Shown here one piece after another: positions 43,412 through 53,120 of a DNA stretch of 64,000 bases. Source of the DNA: ARK-14 sp002899805 (GTDB taxonomy: Archaea; Thermoproteota; Thermoprotei_A; Sulfolobales; Fervidicoccaceae); the NCBI GenBank assembly GCA_039793985.1, contig JBAMMC010000031.1, forward strand, positions 20,303 through 84,302, in the 5' to 3' direction. Position 1 is the first letter of the stretch. Every line of letters begins with the position of its first letter. The notes below the pieces were generated by a model. That model worked only from the letters and a program-made list of their open reading frames with translations, did not search any database and had not been told where the DNA came from. Both the position numbers and the translations under genes were made by a program.

Positions 43412-44410
43412 TCATGAAAGCACTTGCTGTATTTTTTCTACGAAAAGATTCATATGCTCTTCATTTCCTATGCTGACTCTCATCCAATTTTCAAAGCGCC
43501 CTTTGAACTCAAGCATATCTGATAAGCAAAGAACTTCTATGTTGCTTCTTTCTATCTCTCTTTTGACATCCACACATTTCATTGGTAACTCCAAGAAGAG
43601 GAAGTTAGTTCTACTCCGGGGAGACCATATTCCCAGTTCGAGAAGTCTTTTCCTCGTTTCATCTCTAAATAAAATGATAGAATTCACAGTTTTCCTCATG
43701 TAATCGATGTCCTTCAAAGCACCTAACGCCATAGCTTGAGACATTATGGGGATTTCATAGCCGACTCTGAGCTTATTGAAGATTTCTTTGGCTTTTTTGC
43801 TTGAAATAAAATATCCAAGGCGAACACCAGCGATGTTGAATGCTTTAGAAAGTGTTCTTAGGACAACTAGGTTATCATGCTCATATGCTAAGTTGTAGAA
43901 AGTTTTACCTGAAAATTCGAAATAAGCTTCATCCAGCAAAACCAACTTGGACTTACTTGCGATCTTTGAAACCAGATCTTCATCTTCGATGAGTAGATCA
44001 GAAGTTGGATTGTTCGGATTCGAAAGATAAACTATAGAACCTTCAGAAAGCTTCAGGAGTTCTTCACTATTCAAAATAAATTCTTTTCCTTTCAGCTCAA
44101 CAGCTTTGACGGCTATTTCATATGAATTCGCAAGTTGATGTAGCACATGAAATGTTGGAAAGGGAACCACCAAAGGTAGACCAGTAATCTTTGCATAGAT
44201 TAGGAAAAGGACTATACAGTATGATGAGCCTGGATATATCTCTATCATTTCACTCTCTACTTTAGAATACCTGGAAAGCTCACTTATGAGAGACTCCCTA
44301 AGTTCTGCAACATCATATCTATTTGAGAGAGGAGCGTATTTGCTTGCTAGCTCCACTGCCTTGGGGGATGGTTGGAAAGGTGACTCGTTCAGACTCAGTC
44401 TTATTCTCAT
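43412..44410 (-). CDS. hisC: Histidinol-phosphate aminotransferase-like PLP enzyme
   Basis: Class I/II fold aminotransferase of 332 residues. LSLNESPFQPSP (N-terminal arm), YPGSSYCIVLF, LSNPNNPTSD, VLLDEAYFEF and the PLP lysine in RTLSKAFNIAGVRLGY. These are HisC/CobD-type motifs. No other his genes are nearby, so HisC, CobD or an aromatic aminotransferase role cannot be separated. ATG start; 18 bp downstream of the thioredoxin-CcdA gene. Confidence 0.8.
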   Translation of the reverse strand: MRIRLSLNESPFQPSPKAVELASKYAPLSNRYDVAELRESLISELSRYSKVESEMIEIYPGSSYCIVLFLIYAKITGLPLVVPFPTFHVLHQLANSYEIAVKAVELKGKEFILNSEELLKLSEGSIVYLSNPNNPTSDLLIEDEDLVSKIASKSKLVLLDEAYFEFSGKTFYNLAYEHDNLVVLRTLSKAFNIAGVRLGYFISSKKAKEIFNKLRVGYEIPIMSQAMALGALKDIDYMRKTVNSIILFRDETRKRLLELGIWSPRSRTNFLFLELPMKCVDVKREIERSNIEVLCLSDMLEFKGRFENWMRVSIGNEEHMNLFVEKIQQVLS

Positions 44411-44428
44411 GCTAGAACCACCTAGCTG

Positions 44429-45646
44429 TCAGATGAATCCTAGCGCGACAACTATAAGCAATATACCAGCAATTGGAACAATTATACTTCTCACAACAGC
44501 AACCTTATCTTCTGGAATCGACTTCATAGCCAAAATTACGATCTCCAAGAACACGAGAAGTGGGGCAACAAATATGAGAACATAGACTAGGAGGTAAAGT
44601 ATCCTAGCAACTCCCGTGATACTTGACAGCATTACTAAGAATACAACATAAGGACCAGCTGAGCAGGGAATAAGTGCGATAGATAAGAGCAGACCGAAGA
44701 CAAAATGCAATAATGGTGATTTCTCCACCCATCTTCCGGCTGAGAAGAATTTCCCAAGGAAGCCCACATCATCCTTGCAAACTTTACATCTTTTCCTCCT
44801 CGCATAGGTATAAAATGAGCTAGCAACGAGAAGCGCACCATATGCTGCGAGGATATATCTCAATATCTGAGTTGGAACTCCACCGAAAGCAGAGATTACC
44901 TTTAGGAGACCGAGTCCTAGTAGCATATACCCGGTGAAAACTCCAGCAGTAAAAAGAAGCCCCGAAATTGCTGCTATTTTCCTGGACTTCCTCGTAGCTA
45001 TCATTAACAATAAGAGAGAGTAAATGGAGATAACACATATGTTAACCGCATCGGTTATTGCGAGCGAAGCTAATGTAGTTATGAAGCTTCTATAACTGAT
45101 TCCTCCTCCTGGAAGTGGAGTTGAGGTCTGTGTAGAAGTAAACGTCTCAGTGGTCGTATTGGTTTGTTGGGAAGGATATAGAAATGTGTTTATTATGTAT
45201 TGTTGGGCGACGGGTGTTGCATTTATGTATCCCCAGAGCTGTTCTCCAATATAAATAGGAAACTGAACGTTATTTGGTGCCGAGTTTGCTATGTTGCTCC
45301 AAAATGTAGCATTATCAACTTCCCCAAGAACGATTGCCAATATATATGTTTTGTTATATATAACAAATGTCTGTGGAACGCTTGCTGGAAAGGAAGAAAA
45401 ATTGAGCCAACTATAGAAGCGAACCAAGCAGGCCTGATTCGTTGCTATATCACAAAAGTAAGTATTGTTGGGAAAGTTCTGTGCGAATGTGTTGAGGAGG
45501 GCGACACAGTGTGGGCAGGTGCTTTCACCGAGTTCATAGAAAGTTACTTCTTTAGGTACAGCTGTCGCCGCGAGAGGTGAAAGTGTTGTGAAACACAGCT
45601 CAATGACGGTGAAAGCAAGAAACAGAAGCACCAATAATCTTCTCAC
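44429..45646 (-). CDS. Secreted thioredoxin-like domain fused to CcdA/DsbD-type membrane domain
   Basis: 405 residues. Signal peptide (about 1-30), extracytoplasmic thioredoxin-like domain with CPHC at 44-47, a Thr/Ser-rich linker (about 162-182), then six membrane helices with the paired Cys of CcdA/DsbD: VNICVISIYS in the first helix and IPCSAGPYVV in the fourth. This should carry electrons across the membrane to reduce external disulfides. A cytoplasmic loop has CKVCKDD, a further Cys pair. The Trx domain at the N-terminal side of CcdA is the reverse of DsbD order. GTG start after GGTGAACTC. Confidence 0.8.
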   Translation of the reverse strand: MRRLLVLLFLAFTVIELCFTTLSPLAATAVPKEVTFYELGESTCPHCVALLNTFAQNFPNNTYFCDIATNQACLVRFYSWLNFSSFPASVPQTFVIYNKTYILAIVLGEVDNATFWSNIANSAPNNVQFPIYIGEQLWGYINATPVAQQYIINTFLYPSQQTNTTTETFTSTQTSTPLPGGGISYRSFITTLASLAITDAVNICVISIYSLLLLMIATRKSRKIAAISGLLFTAGVFTGYMLLGLGLLKVISAFGGVPTQILRYILAAYGALLVASSFYTYARRKRCKVCKDDVGFLGKFFSAGRWVEKSPLLHFVFGLLLSIALIPCSAGPYVVFLVMLSSITGVARILYLLVYVLIFVAPLLVFLEIVILAMKSIPEDKVAVVRSIIVPIAGILLIVVALGFI

Positions 45647-45755
45647 ATGAGTTCACCACATTGTGTCTGAGTTACTTCTTGAGGGGTTTATTGTTATAAT
45701 GTGAAAAAGGAGTAAGCTTTTAAGAGTATATAAAAATTTAAAGATGAGTTAGAGG

Positions 45756-47024
45756 TTATATTAGGCCTCTGAGCTTCATTGCTTCATATATTCTCTCAAC
45801 AGCTAGAGCAAAAGAAGCATCTCTCATTGTAACCATTTTTTCTGGATTCTTCTCCCTGAACCTCTTCCAAGCATCCATCACTATCTTGTAGTTATTGAGC
45901 ATTATGCTTTCTAGTTTGCTCCTGACTTCTTCCTCGCTCATGTTATACCAATTGAGATTCTGTACCCATTCTAGATAGGAGCCTATTACACCTCCTGAAT
46001 TAGCAAGAATGTCTGGGACCACTGCATAGAAATCCTTCCTCATATATAATTGTCTTTCTGCCTCAGGAACTGTGGGACCGTTTGCTCCTTCTACTATCAG
46101 CTTGGCTTTAATTCTTGGAACTTTCTCTGGAGTGATCACATTTTCGAGCGATGCTGGAACTAGGATGTCTGCATCAACATAGAGAGGAATGTCTGTCTCA
46201 TTGAACTTCTGTCCCTTCGGGTATGCCCTCACGTCCTTGAGCACTTCAGGATTCTTTGCTGCCAGTTCAGCATCTATTCCGTCGGGATCGTACACACTAC
46301 CGAAAATGTTGCTTATTGCTACCACCTTTGCTCCAAATTTAGATAACCATAGTGCCGCATAACTGCCGACGTTCCCGAAACCATGCACAGCAACCCTCTT
46401 GCCCTCTATTCCCCCAGCGAAAACCTCAGCTGCAGCCTTTGCTATAACTGCCACTCCAAAGCCTGTAGAGTATATCCTAGCTGGATTTCCCCCAAGTTCT
46501 GGGGGCTTTCCCGTAAAAGAGGCAGGGACGTTTTTTCCTGCGAGTTTGCTATATTCATCTACCATCCAAGCCATTATCCTAGGATTCGTATTGACGTCGG
46601 GAGCTGGAATGTCTTTGTCGGGACCTATGAAAGGAAATAGAGCCCTTACATATCCCCTGCTTAGTTCTTCCAGCTCTCTTTCGCTGAGCTTAAAAGGATC
46701 AACTTTTACTGCTCCTTTTCCTCCTCCATAAGGAATATTTGCGAGGCTGTTCTTGAGAGTCATTCCGAATGCAAGGGCCATATCTGTTTCTAGTGTCACT
46801 TCAGGATGGAATCTTATTCCCCCCTTGTATGGTCCAAGAACGCTATTATGCTGGACTCTGTAGCCCTCAAACACAGCGATTTTTCCATTATCCATCCTAA
46901 CTGGAATTTTCACTGAAATAATTCTCTCTGGCTTGAATATCATGTCATGGATCTCTGTTGGAAGCCCGGCAATAGAAATAGATTCTCTGAGTACTTGGGA
47001 CATCCATTGTAGATATGAGGACAT
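45756..47024 (-). CDS. gdhA: Glutamate dehydrogenase
   Basis: 422 residues; reversible oxidative deamination of glutamate. Catalytic Lys in PYGGGKGAVKVDP, substrate Lys in GPYKGGIRFHP, PAPDVNTNPRIMAW, and the nucleotide fold VAVHGFGNVGSYAALWL with EGANGPTVPEAE. Length and motifs are those of hexameric archaeal enzymes. ATG start, long AT-rich leader (47025-47276) with several TATA-like stretches. Confidence 0.96.
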   Translation of the reverse strand: MSSYLQWMSQVLRESISIAGLPTEIHDMIFKPERIISVKIPVRMDNGKIAVFEGYRVQHNSVLGPYKGGIRFHPEVTLETDMALAFGMTLKNSLANIPYGGGKGAVKVDPFKLSERELEELSRGYVRALFPFIGPDKDIPAPDVNTNPRIMAWMVDEYSKLAGKNVPASFTGKPPELGGNPARIYSTGFGVAVIAKAAAEVFAGGIEGKRVAVHGFGNVGSYAALWLSKFGAKVVAISNIFGSVYDPDGIDAELAAKNPEVLKDVRAYPKGQKFNETDIPLYVDADILVPASLENVITPEKVPRIKAKLIVEGANGPTVPEAERQLYMRKDFYAVVPDILANSGGVIGSYLEWVQNLNWYNMSEEEVRSKLESIMLNNYKIVMDAWKRFREKNPEKMVTMRDASFALAVERIYEAMKLRGLI

Positions 47025-47276
47025 AACTCATCACTTTTGAATAATAAATAATTACAATCGGATATTTAAAAGTTTTTATTTTTATCTATTATTACAATAT
47101 TTATTTGACTTTTAGAATGATAATTTATGCCTGTTTTTGTTTTTTTTATTAAGTAATAGGATCATCTTTCTCCTAACAAAAAAAACTATTTAACGAATAT
47201 ACTTAATAAACATATAATGATTGAGGAAGAGTCAACTAGAGCAGTTCGATAATAGCTGAAAAGCGGAGGTTGAAAA

Positions 47277-49412
47277 TTGTCAAAGAGGAAGCAAACATTA
47301 CTGCGATCACTGGGCTTTCTGCACACTTTCTTCATCGGATTGGGAGCGATCATAGGGGGTTCAATAGTAGTCCTAATTGGACCCACCATTGCCGCGAGTG
47401 GAACAACTGGAGCATTTCTGACGTTGATCTTTTCTTCACTTATAGCAGCAATTACAGCCCTTGTTTACACCGAAATCACATCAGTAATTCCAGAAGTCGG
47501 CGGGGGCTATCTTTGGGCAAAGCTCACGATGCCCAGACCATTCCCATTTTTTGCTGGTTGGGTTAACTGGCTCGCTCACACATTGGGCGGGACTTTCTAC
47601 GCTCTTTCGTTCTCAGTTATGCTAACACAATTCCTACAGGACATTGGTTTGACTTTCCCCATCGGGACTTATGCAATTGAACGCATCATGGCTATAGGAT
47701 TGATAGTTCTTTTTGGATATCTGAATTACAGCGGAATTGCTAGAGTGGGGTGGTTCTCTGTTATCATCGGCATTTTCTTCGTGATCGTCATAGTTTTTTA
47801 TGGAGTATATGGAACGTATATGGGAGTAGTGACAGGAAAGTTGTTCTCTGCTGTCACAGACAGTGTTCGTTTTACTAACATCCCTTCCATTTTCATAGCA
47901 ATGATAACAGTGGTTATAGCATTCGAAGGATATGAGATACTGGCCCAGACGGCTGAAGAAGCTAAGTCTCCACTGAAAAACCTTCCAAAAGCTGTCCTTT
48001 CAACTCTTCTGGTGGCAACTACTCTTTACGTCCTAGTGACAATATCTACCATGGGCATATTGGGTGAAAAGTCATATGATCTATCCCTTCTCTTTGGAGA
48101 CAGAACAGTTATGGTTGCGGCTTCCCTCGCTTTCAAGTATGGGGGTCCATTGGTAGCTTTGGGGGGTCTTGCTACAATACTCTCCTCTATAAATTCAACG
48201 ATGTTTTCCTCTTCGAGAGTTCTTTTAGCGATGGCAAGGGCTGGAGAATTCCCAAAGTTTTTTGCTGATATACATGAAAAGTATAGAACGCCGTCCAACG
48301 CCATAATTTTCACCACCATCATGATGAGCATCGCATCTCTATTCATGGACGTCCTAATTTCTGCCTTCGTAGTAGGGATTCTCTTCAACCTGCTCTTCAT
48401 TATAGTGAACTATTCTGGTATAAAGTTGAGAATTATGTATGAAAGCAAGCTCAATTACGGATTCAAGACCCCACTCTTTCCACTTATCCCGCTCATTGGT
48501 CTCGTTACAAAGATGTTTTTCTCACTTGCCGCCGTCATCTTCAACCCAATTGCTACATTGATAACATTAGGGCTGATAGCTTTCGGCTTCTTCTTATACA
48601 AAGGTTTCATATTCAAGTATGAAGTAGAGCATGAACTCCCATTAGTCACAGGACATGGGAGCTTACTCAGAAAAGATTACAGGATAATGGTTCTCTATCC
48701 TTCAGATAAGAGAATGGGTCTAATTCAGGTAGCTTCTCACATAGCAAGAGAAAAAGAGGGGGAATTGAACATAGTACATTTCATCGAAGTTCCTCAACAA
48801 ACCCCACTTTCTTCAGGAGCAAAGCTCATAGAAAGAGACGCTAGACCATTGAAAGACATAACCGATCACCTTAACGAGATCGGAATACCTACTAGATACC
48901 TCATAAGAGTTACCCATTCAATGCAAGATGCTTTATTAGCCACATTGGAGGGAGAAAAGATCGATTTGCTTATAGCAGATCTGAAGGATGCTGTAAGGCT
49001 TGCAGCTAGAATTGATACTCCTACCGGGAGGAAAATAACCGGTGAGCCTATTTCGAGTTGCGACCTTATTTTGGTTAATATGGATTACCCACCCGTCTCA
49101 TATACAAGAGCTAAGAAAATTATAATTCTAACAGAAGAGAAGGATAAAAATATCATAGAAAGAATAACTGAGATATTCCCAGACAAGGAAGTAACTCATA
49201 GATTAGTAGATCCCGATGATAGAGCAGAGATTTTGAACATTATAGAAGAAATAAAGAGCCACGAAGGAGAAGTAAGCGTAGTTGCCTTCAGCTACTCTGT
49301 ATGGAAGGCAGTTCGCCGATACAGAAAGAGGATGCTGTTTCCATTTATAATCTTCAAGAGGGGTACTATGTCCATTGAAGAATTCAAACATCTTTTTACC
49401 GGTTGGAGGTAG
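47277..49412 (+). CDS. APC-superfamily amino acid permease with C-terminal UspA-like domain
   Basis: 711 residues. About 12 membrane helices (FFIGLGAIIGGSIVV, PEVGGGYLWAKLTMP, AFEGYEILAQTAEEAKSP, INSTMFSSSRVLLAMARAGEFP), then from about residue 460 a soluble domain beginning RIMVLYPSDKRMGLIQVASH with a UspA-like fold. The tail probably senses nucleotide and gates transport. Typical of archaeal APC transporters. TTG start behind GGAGGTTGA. Upstream of it lies gdhA, divergent, fitting uptake and use of amino acids. Confidence 0.85.
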   Translation: MSKRKQTLLRSLGFLHTFFIGLGAIIGGSIVVLIGPTIAASGTTGAFLTLIFSSLIAAITALVYTEITSVIPEVGGGYLWAKLTMPRPFPFFAGWVNWLAHTLGGTFYALSFSVMLTQFLQDIGLTFPIGTYAIERIMAIGLIVLFGYLNYSGIARVGWFSVIIGIFFVIVIVFYGVYGTYMGVVTGKLFSAVTDSVRFTNIPSIFIAMITVVIAFEGYEILAQTAEEAKSPLKNLPKAVLSTLLVATTLYVLVTISTMGILGEKSYDLSLLFGDRTVMVAASLAFKYGGPLVALGGLATILSSINSTMFSSSRVLLAMARAGEFPKFFADIHEKYRTPSNAIIFTTIMMSIASLFMDVLISAFVVGILFNLLFIIVNYSGIKLRIMYESKLNYGFKTPLFPLIPLIGLVTKMFFSLAAVIFNPIATLITLGLIAFGFFLYKGFIFKYEVEHELPLVTGHGSLLRKDYRIMVLYPSDKRMGLIQVASHIAREKEGELNIVHFIEVPQQTPLSSGAKLIERDARPLKDITDHLNEIGIPTRYLIRVTHSMQDALLATLEGEKIDLLIADLKDAVRLAARIDTPTGRKITGEPISSCDLILVNMDYPPVSYTRAKKIIILTEEKDKNIIERITEIFPDKEVTHRLVDPDDRAEILNIIEEIKSHEGEVSVVAFSYSVWKAVRRYRKRMLFPFIIFKRGTMSIEEFKHLFTGWR

Positions 49413-49418
49413 CATTGG

Positions 49419-50369
49419 ATGAGCCTCTTGGAAGCTACTTTACAGATCGCGGTAGGGATAGGACTTGTAATTTTTTCGGGCATTCTTATCGAAGAACTCG
49501 TTGACTGGATATCTTGGAGAGTGAATAAATCAAGTGCAAGCATAGCAATGATCCTCGCTCCCCTTATGACCTCTGCTCCAGAAATGGCGGTTTTCATAAT
49601 TGCACTCATGGAGGGGAAGAAAAGTATAGCATGGGGTACTATAGTTTCTCAACCATTCATGGCCAGTACGGTAATCTACCCGACAGTAGTCCTCGTAGCA
49701 ATCGCTGCTTTCTATCTTGGAAAGAGGAAGACAAGGACTGTGAGAGTGCACAGATCCGTAGCTGTTCCTCTCATAGCATTCACTGTTCCTCTCCTTCCAA
49801 TACTCTTCCTGCATCCAGAGACACGGGGGATCTATGGTAGAATCTACGGTATCATATTGGTCATAGCATATTTCGTCTACTCATATTCAATGATGAGAGG
49901 AACAACATCGATGAAAGAAGAACCTGACCTTAGGCTGAGGATCCCCTTAGTCCAGATAGTTTTCTCTATCTTTGCTCTATATTTTGGAGGAGAGTCGATG
50001 GTGAGAGGTATATATTCTCTTGGCTCGTTATTACAGTTGGATGATACAGCCTTATCGGTACTTATAGTGCCTCTAGCCACTGTCGTTCCAGAATCAATAG
50101 TGGGACTACTATTCATAGTGAGGGGGAGAGATGATGAGGGGGTTGGGGCAATAGTAGGAGAAAAAGCGCTATACGGAACTTTCTATCCAGGGTTAGCGAT
50201 GGCGCTTGGAGCTTATGCGCTTGACCATGCATCAAGGGCTGCAATAGAAGTCGCCCTCGTTGTTTCACCTATCGAAGCTACGGCTATCTGGTTTGGATAT
50301 TTCGGTGTAACGGCACCATTGGGAATCTTGGGGTACATCTGGTACCTATTGAGGGTCTTGATGCTGTAG
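49419..50369 (+). CDS. Ca2+/cation antiporter (CaCA) superfamily protein, divergent
   Basis: 316 residues, about 10 membrane helices. Two inverted alpha-repeats are visible: LAPLMTSAPEMAVFI near residue 48 and VPLATVVPESIVGLL near residue 217; the acidic Glu follows Pro in both, as in Na+/Ca2+ exchangers. A loop Glu-Gly-Lys-Lys (EGKKSIAWGTIV) stands in place of the usual GSN motif, so the cation may differ. Six bp after the APC permease, GGAGG upstream; co-transcribed. Confidence 0.75.
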   Translation: MSLLEATLQIAVGIGLVIFSGILIEELVDWISWRVNKSSASIAMILAPLMTSAPEMAVFIIALMEGKKSIAWGTIVSQPFMASTVIYPTVVLVAIAAFYLGKRKTRTVRVHRSVAVPLIAFTVPLLPILFLHPETRGIYGRIYGIILVIAYFVYSYSMMRGTTSMKEEPDLRLRIPLVQIVFSIFALYFGGESMVRGIYSLGSLLQLDDTALSVLIVPLATVVPESIVGLLFIVRGRDDEGVGAIVGEKALYGTFYPGLAMALGAYALDHASRAAIEVALVVSPIEATAIWFGYFGVTAPLGILGYIWYLLRVLML

Positions 50370-50450
50370 CGATGAACTAGATTAGTGATCGCTCTCGTTT
50401 TCTATTTGAAAATACTTTCGGTAATCCCCCTCCCCATACATTTTGTTTCT

Positions 50451-50468
50451 CAGCATTTTTCTATGCTG
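50451..50468. promoter_or_regulatory. Inverted repeat upstream of the PolB2 operon
   Basis: CAGCAT-TTTTCT-ATGCTG, perfect 6-bp arms with a 6-nt spacer, 52 nt before the first GTG. It could be a regulator site for a damage-responsive operon. The Sulfolobus promoter hexanucleotide ANTTTC is not present exactly in this spot. Confidence 0.4.
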
Positions 50469-50519
50469 GAAATGGAGAGGCAAAATGGACAAGCTACTAT
50501 TTTGGCAAGGTGCTGAACA

Positions 50520-51206
50520 GTGCTTTCAGCGAAATTCCAACATGAGGGGTGTGCAGAGACAGGTATAACAAGCATAGATTATCTAGTTGGCTGCTTACAA
50601 AGGGGGATCATAGCAGAAATCTATGGGGATCCAGACTTGCTCTTCCCAGCATCGTATATAGCCACAGCGAGCCTCCACTGCAAAGGTGGTGCAGTTCTAG
50701 GGATAGTTCAAGAGAACCCGTTGAACTATGATCTCTATGCAGTTAGAACAACTCTCAGATCTATGAAATGCTCAGAAGATGGACTGCTGGTTTCGAGGGC
50801 TTTCAGAATAGAGGATGCTGTAGATATGATAAGAGAAGCAATGAATCTACCACAGGAGAGTTTGATAGTTTTTGACCCATACGCTCATTCTCCTAACCTG
50901 CCAAGAGAGTATACGAGACTCAGTCCCTTGACAGCTGTTATCAGAAGTGCGGCAGGAAGAGGGAAGAGGGTGGTTCTCTTCAATAGGGTAACAAAATTTG
51001 GAAGATTTCTTCCAGAAGGAGGTAACATGCACCATCATTCGGTTACTGTAATAGTTAAGCTCGAAAAGAGTGGTAGAAGGAGCTACAGAGCTACTTTAAT
51101 TAAGCATCCAACCAAGCCTCAGACATCTATCTCTGGCTCCCTAAGAGAGCTCTACGAGGTGGGAAAATCGTGGGGAGGACAGTCCCTTCTAGCAGAATGG
51201 CTATAG
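50520..51206 (+). CDS. RadA/RecA-fold paralogue with lost Walker A
   Basis: 228 residues. TGITSIDYLVGC.LQRGIIAEIYG aligns with the start of the RadA core (TGSKALDELLGGGIE..AITEVFG), but the P-loop is GDPDLLFP instead of GEFGSGKT (residues 36-43), so ATP binding is probably lost. A Walker B-like strand remains (SLIVFDPYAHSP). In Sulfolobales an inactivated RadA paralogue precedes dpo2 in a DNA-damage-inducible operon. GTG start after AGGTG; overlaps the next gene by 10 bp. Confidence 0.75.
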   Translation: MLSAKFQHEGCAETGITSIDYLVGCLQRGIIAEIYGDPDLLFPASYIATASLHCKGGAVLGIVQENPLNYDLYAVRTTLRSMKCSEDGLLVSRAFRIEDAVDMIREAMNLPQESLIVFDPYAHSPNLPREYTRLSPLTAVIRSAAGRGKRVVLFNRVTKFGRFLPEGGNMHHHSVTVIVKLEKSGRRSYRATLIKHPTKPQTSISGSLRELYEVGKSWGGQSLLAEWL

Positions 51207-51424
51207 AGCCGGAAATAGAAAGGTTGATGAAGATGATTGAGTATATCCACGAACCAGAAGTGAAAAGAGCCCTCAAAGAGATCGTCGAGGCTTATGCAGA
51301 TATAGCACCGGTCTTTAGGGCAGTACCACCTTATGACAAAACTTACGCAATCCTTCTTGCTGGGCTCCTCAGAACAATGAAGAGGTTAGAGGTAATTGAG
51401 CAGAAACTGGACATTAAAGGCTGA
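51197..51424 (+). CDS. Small helical protein of the PolB2 operon
   Basis: 75 residues from the ATG at 51197 (AIEPEIERLMKMIEYIHEP.., EVIEQKLDIKG), helical and acidic, no known motif. It overlaps the RadA paralogue upstream by 10 bp and polB2 downstream by 29 bp, so it is translationally coupled. The third member of the Sulfolobus dpo2 operon is likewise a short protein; equivalence is inferred from position. Confidence 0.65.
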   Translation: MAIEPEIERLMKMIEYIHEPEVKRALKEIVEAYADIAPVFRAVPPYDKTYAILLAGLLRTMKRLEVIEQKLDIKG

Positions 51425-53039
51425 TTTTTTAAATGGAAAAATCAAGCTGCTACAGATAGATAGTGAAGGGAGGCTCATTGAGAAAGAAATTAAAGCTAGC
51501 TATCCGTTCTTCTTAATGCCAATCGATCGAACACCAGAAGAACTTGAGCAGATCCTCATCCAAATTCCATTCGTGAAAGGCACTTACATAGAGAGTTGGT
51601 TGGTTCCTCCTTGGTATAATTCAGAGCAGAAGGTTGTTAGGGCAGAGGTAGAATGTGCTCCATGCTTCCTCAAAATAGCAAAGAGGTTCGAGGGGATCAT
51701 AGCTAGGAGGGTCAACGTGCAACCCTCCAGCAAGTCCCTAGTACTTGAGAAGATGAGACTACCTCTGTTCCACTGGGAGGGTGAAGATCCTTGGGACATT
51801 GAGTTAGATCCTCCCTCTATTAGAGTTCTGCACGTTAAAGGTAAGGCAGGGAAAATTCTGCTAATATCATCATACATAATAGATGAGGATGGTAAGAGCA
51901 ACGAAGATTCAGCTAAGATAGAGGTCGGCAGAGCAAAGGCAGAACTCCCAGAAGAATTGGTAAAGGAACATCATATAGTGACGATTGAAGGTACTGGATT
52001 TTCTTGTGAGGGGGTGCGAGCTCCTATTTGCTTGGAAAGGAAGGGCAATCCCGTTGAAGATCTGGTAGGTTTGATGGAACTATCCAGGCTCTCTTATACT
52101 AATTTGAGAGAAACAGCTGAGAGGAGCATAGGACATATATTGACTGAGATAGAAGCTCTAGAAGCGATAAAGAGGAAGATGATGGTCCCACCTTTCAGGC
52201 ATAGGAGTGAGAAGTGGAGGACGATGGAGGAGTTTCTGGAAGCGGACAATGGGGGCTTGATAGGTCTTCCAAAGCCAGGAATTTACGAAAATGTGGTTCA
52301 ACTGGACTTTTCGAGCCTATATCCGTCTATAATAGCTAAGTTCAATATTTCACCAGAAACCGTAGACAGACCTTTCTGCTCAAACGAGAGCTTCCCTCCA
52401 GGCTCTCTTCACGGAGTATGTTTAGATAGCGAAGGTTTGGTCTCCAGTGTGCTTAGAGAGCTTGTGGCTAGGAGAGAAAGGCTAAAAGCTGAGGGGAATT
52501 GGCTAAATTCGAGAAGAGAGAAAGCACTAAAATGGATAATGGTTGCGAGCTTTGGCTACCTTGGATACAGGAATTCAAGGTTTGGTAGCCTAGCTGCATA
52601 TGAGAGTGTCGTATCCATCTCGAGGGAGATAATGAGAAGAGCTATCATGACTTCTGTAGAGATGGGCTACAGAGTTATACACTTTATAGTTGACAGCCTC
52701 TTCCTCTGGAAACATGGAAGAGAAATATATGAAACTGATATTGCTGAGCTCAGGAAAAAGATCGAGATGGAGACAAAGATGAGAATAAAGGTGGAAGCAA
52801 TCTACAGTTTCCTCATATTTCCAATGACAGCCACAAAGAACATCGGTGGAGCTCCCAATAGGTACTATGGTATAACTAAAGAGGGGAAGATAGTTATAAA
52901 GGGTGTGAAATGCCCTGAGATAGAGGGGATCTTGATCCCGAGAGGGAAAGAGAAACCCATCATCGAGCTGCTTATCTCAAACAAGCACCCAAGGAAGCTT
53001 TGCCCCCAACTTTCTTTTGCTATCCGCAATTTGCTCTGA
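51396..53039 (+). CDS. polB2: Diverged family B DNA polymerase PolB2
   Basis: 547 residues, about 350 fewer than PolB1. The exonuclease motifs are not recognisable. Palm motif A is LDFSSLYPSIIAKFN (Asp near residue 304), motif B region KALKWIMVASFGYLGYR, and motif C reads HFIVDSLF (Asp433): the first Asp of YGDTDS is lost while the second, catalytic one remains. A KKR-like element is TKNIGGAPNRYYG. These are features of archaeal PolB2, once thought inactive and more recently linked to translesion synthesis and damage response. TTG start behind GAGGTAA, overlapping the previous gene. Confidence 0.85.
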   Translation: MSRNWTLKADFLNGKIKLLQIDSEGRLIEKEIKASYPFFLMPIDRTPEELEQILIQIPFVKGTYIESWLVPPWYNSEQKVVRAEVECAPCFLKIAKRFEGIIARRVNVQPSSKSLVLEKMRLPLFHWEGEDPWDIELDPPSIRVLHVKGKAGKILLISSYIIDEDGKSNEDSAKIEVGRAKAELPEELVKEHHIVTIEGTGFSCEGVRAPICLERKGNPVEDLVGLMELSRLSYTNLRETAERSIGHILTEIEALEAIKRKMMVPPFRHRSEKWRTMEEFLEADNGGLIGLPKPGIYENVVQLDFSSLYPSIIAKFNISPETVDRPFCSNESFPPGSLHGVCLDSEGLVSSVLRELVARRERLKAEGNWLNSRREKALKWIMVASFGYLGYRNSRFGSLAAYESVVSISREIMRRAIMTSVEMGYRVIHFIVDSLFLWKHGREIYETDIAELRKKIEMETKMRIKVEAIYSFLIFPMTATKNIGGAPNRYYGITKEGKIVIKGVKCPEIEGILIPRGKEKPIIELLISNKHPRKLCPQLSFAIRNLL

Positions 53040-53120
53040 TCTGAGATGCTTATCTTTCTGCTATGAACGTAGACTACCCCATCCTCGAAGGTGGAATCTC
53101 TGGTGATCGAAGCTGAACCT

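Noticed and set aside
50451..50468. Exact Sulfolobus damage box (ANTTTC) in the PolB2 promoter
   Set aside because: The nearby ATTTTTC does not match the hexanucleotide at the right spacing; only the inverted repeat is reported.
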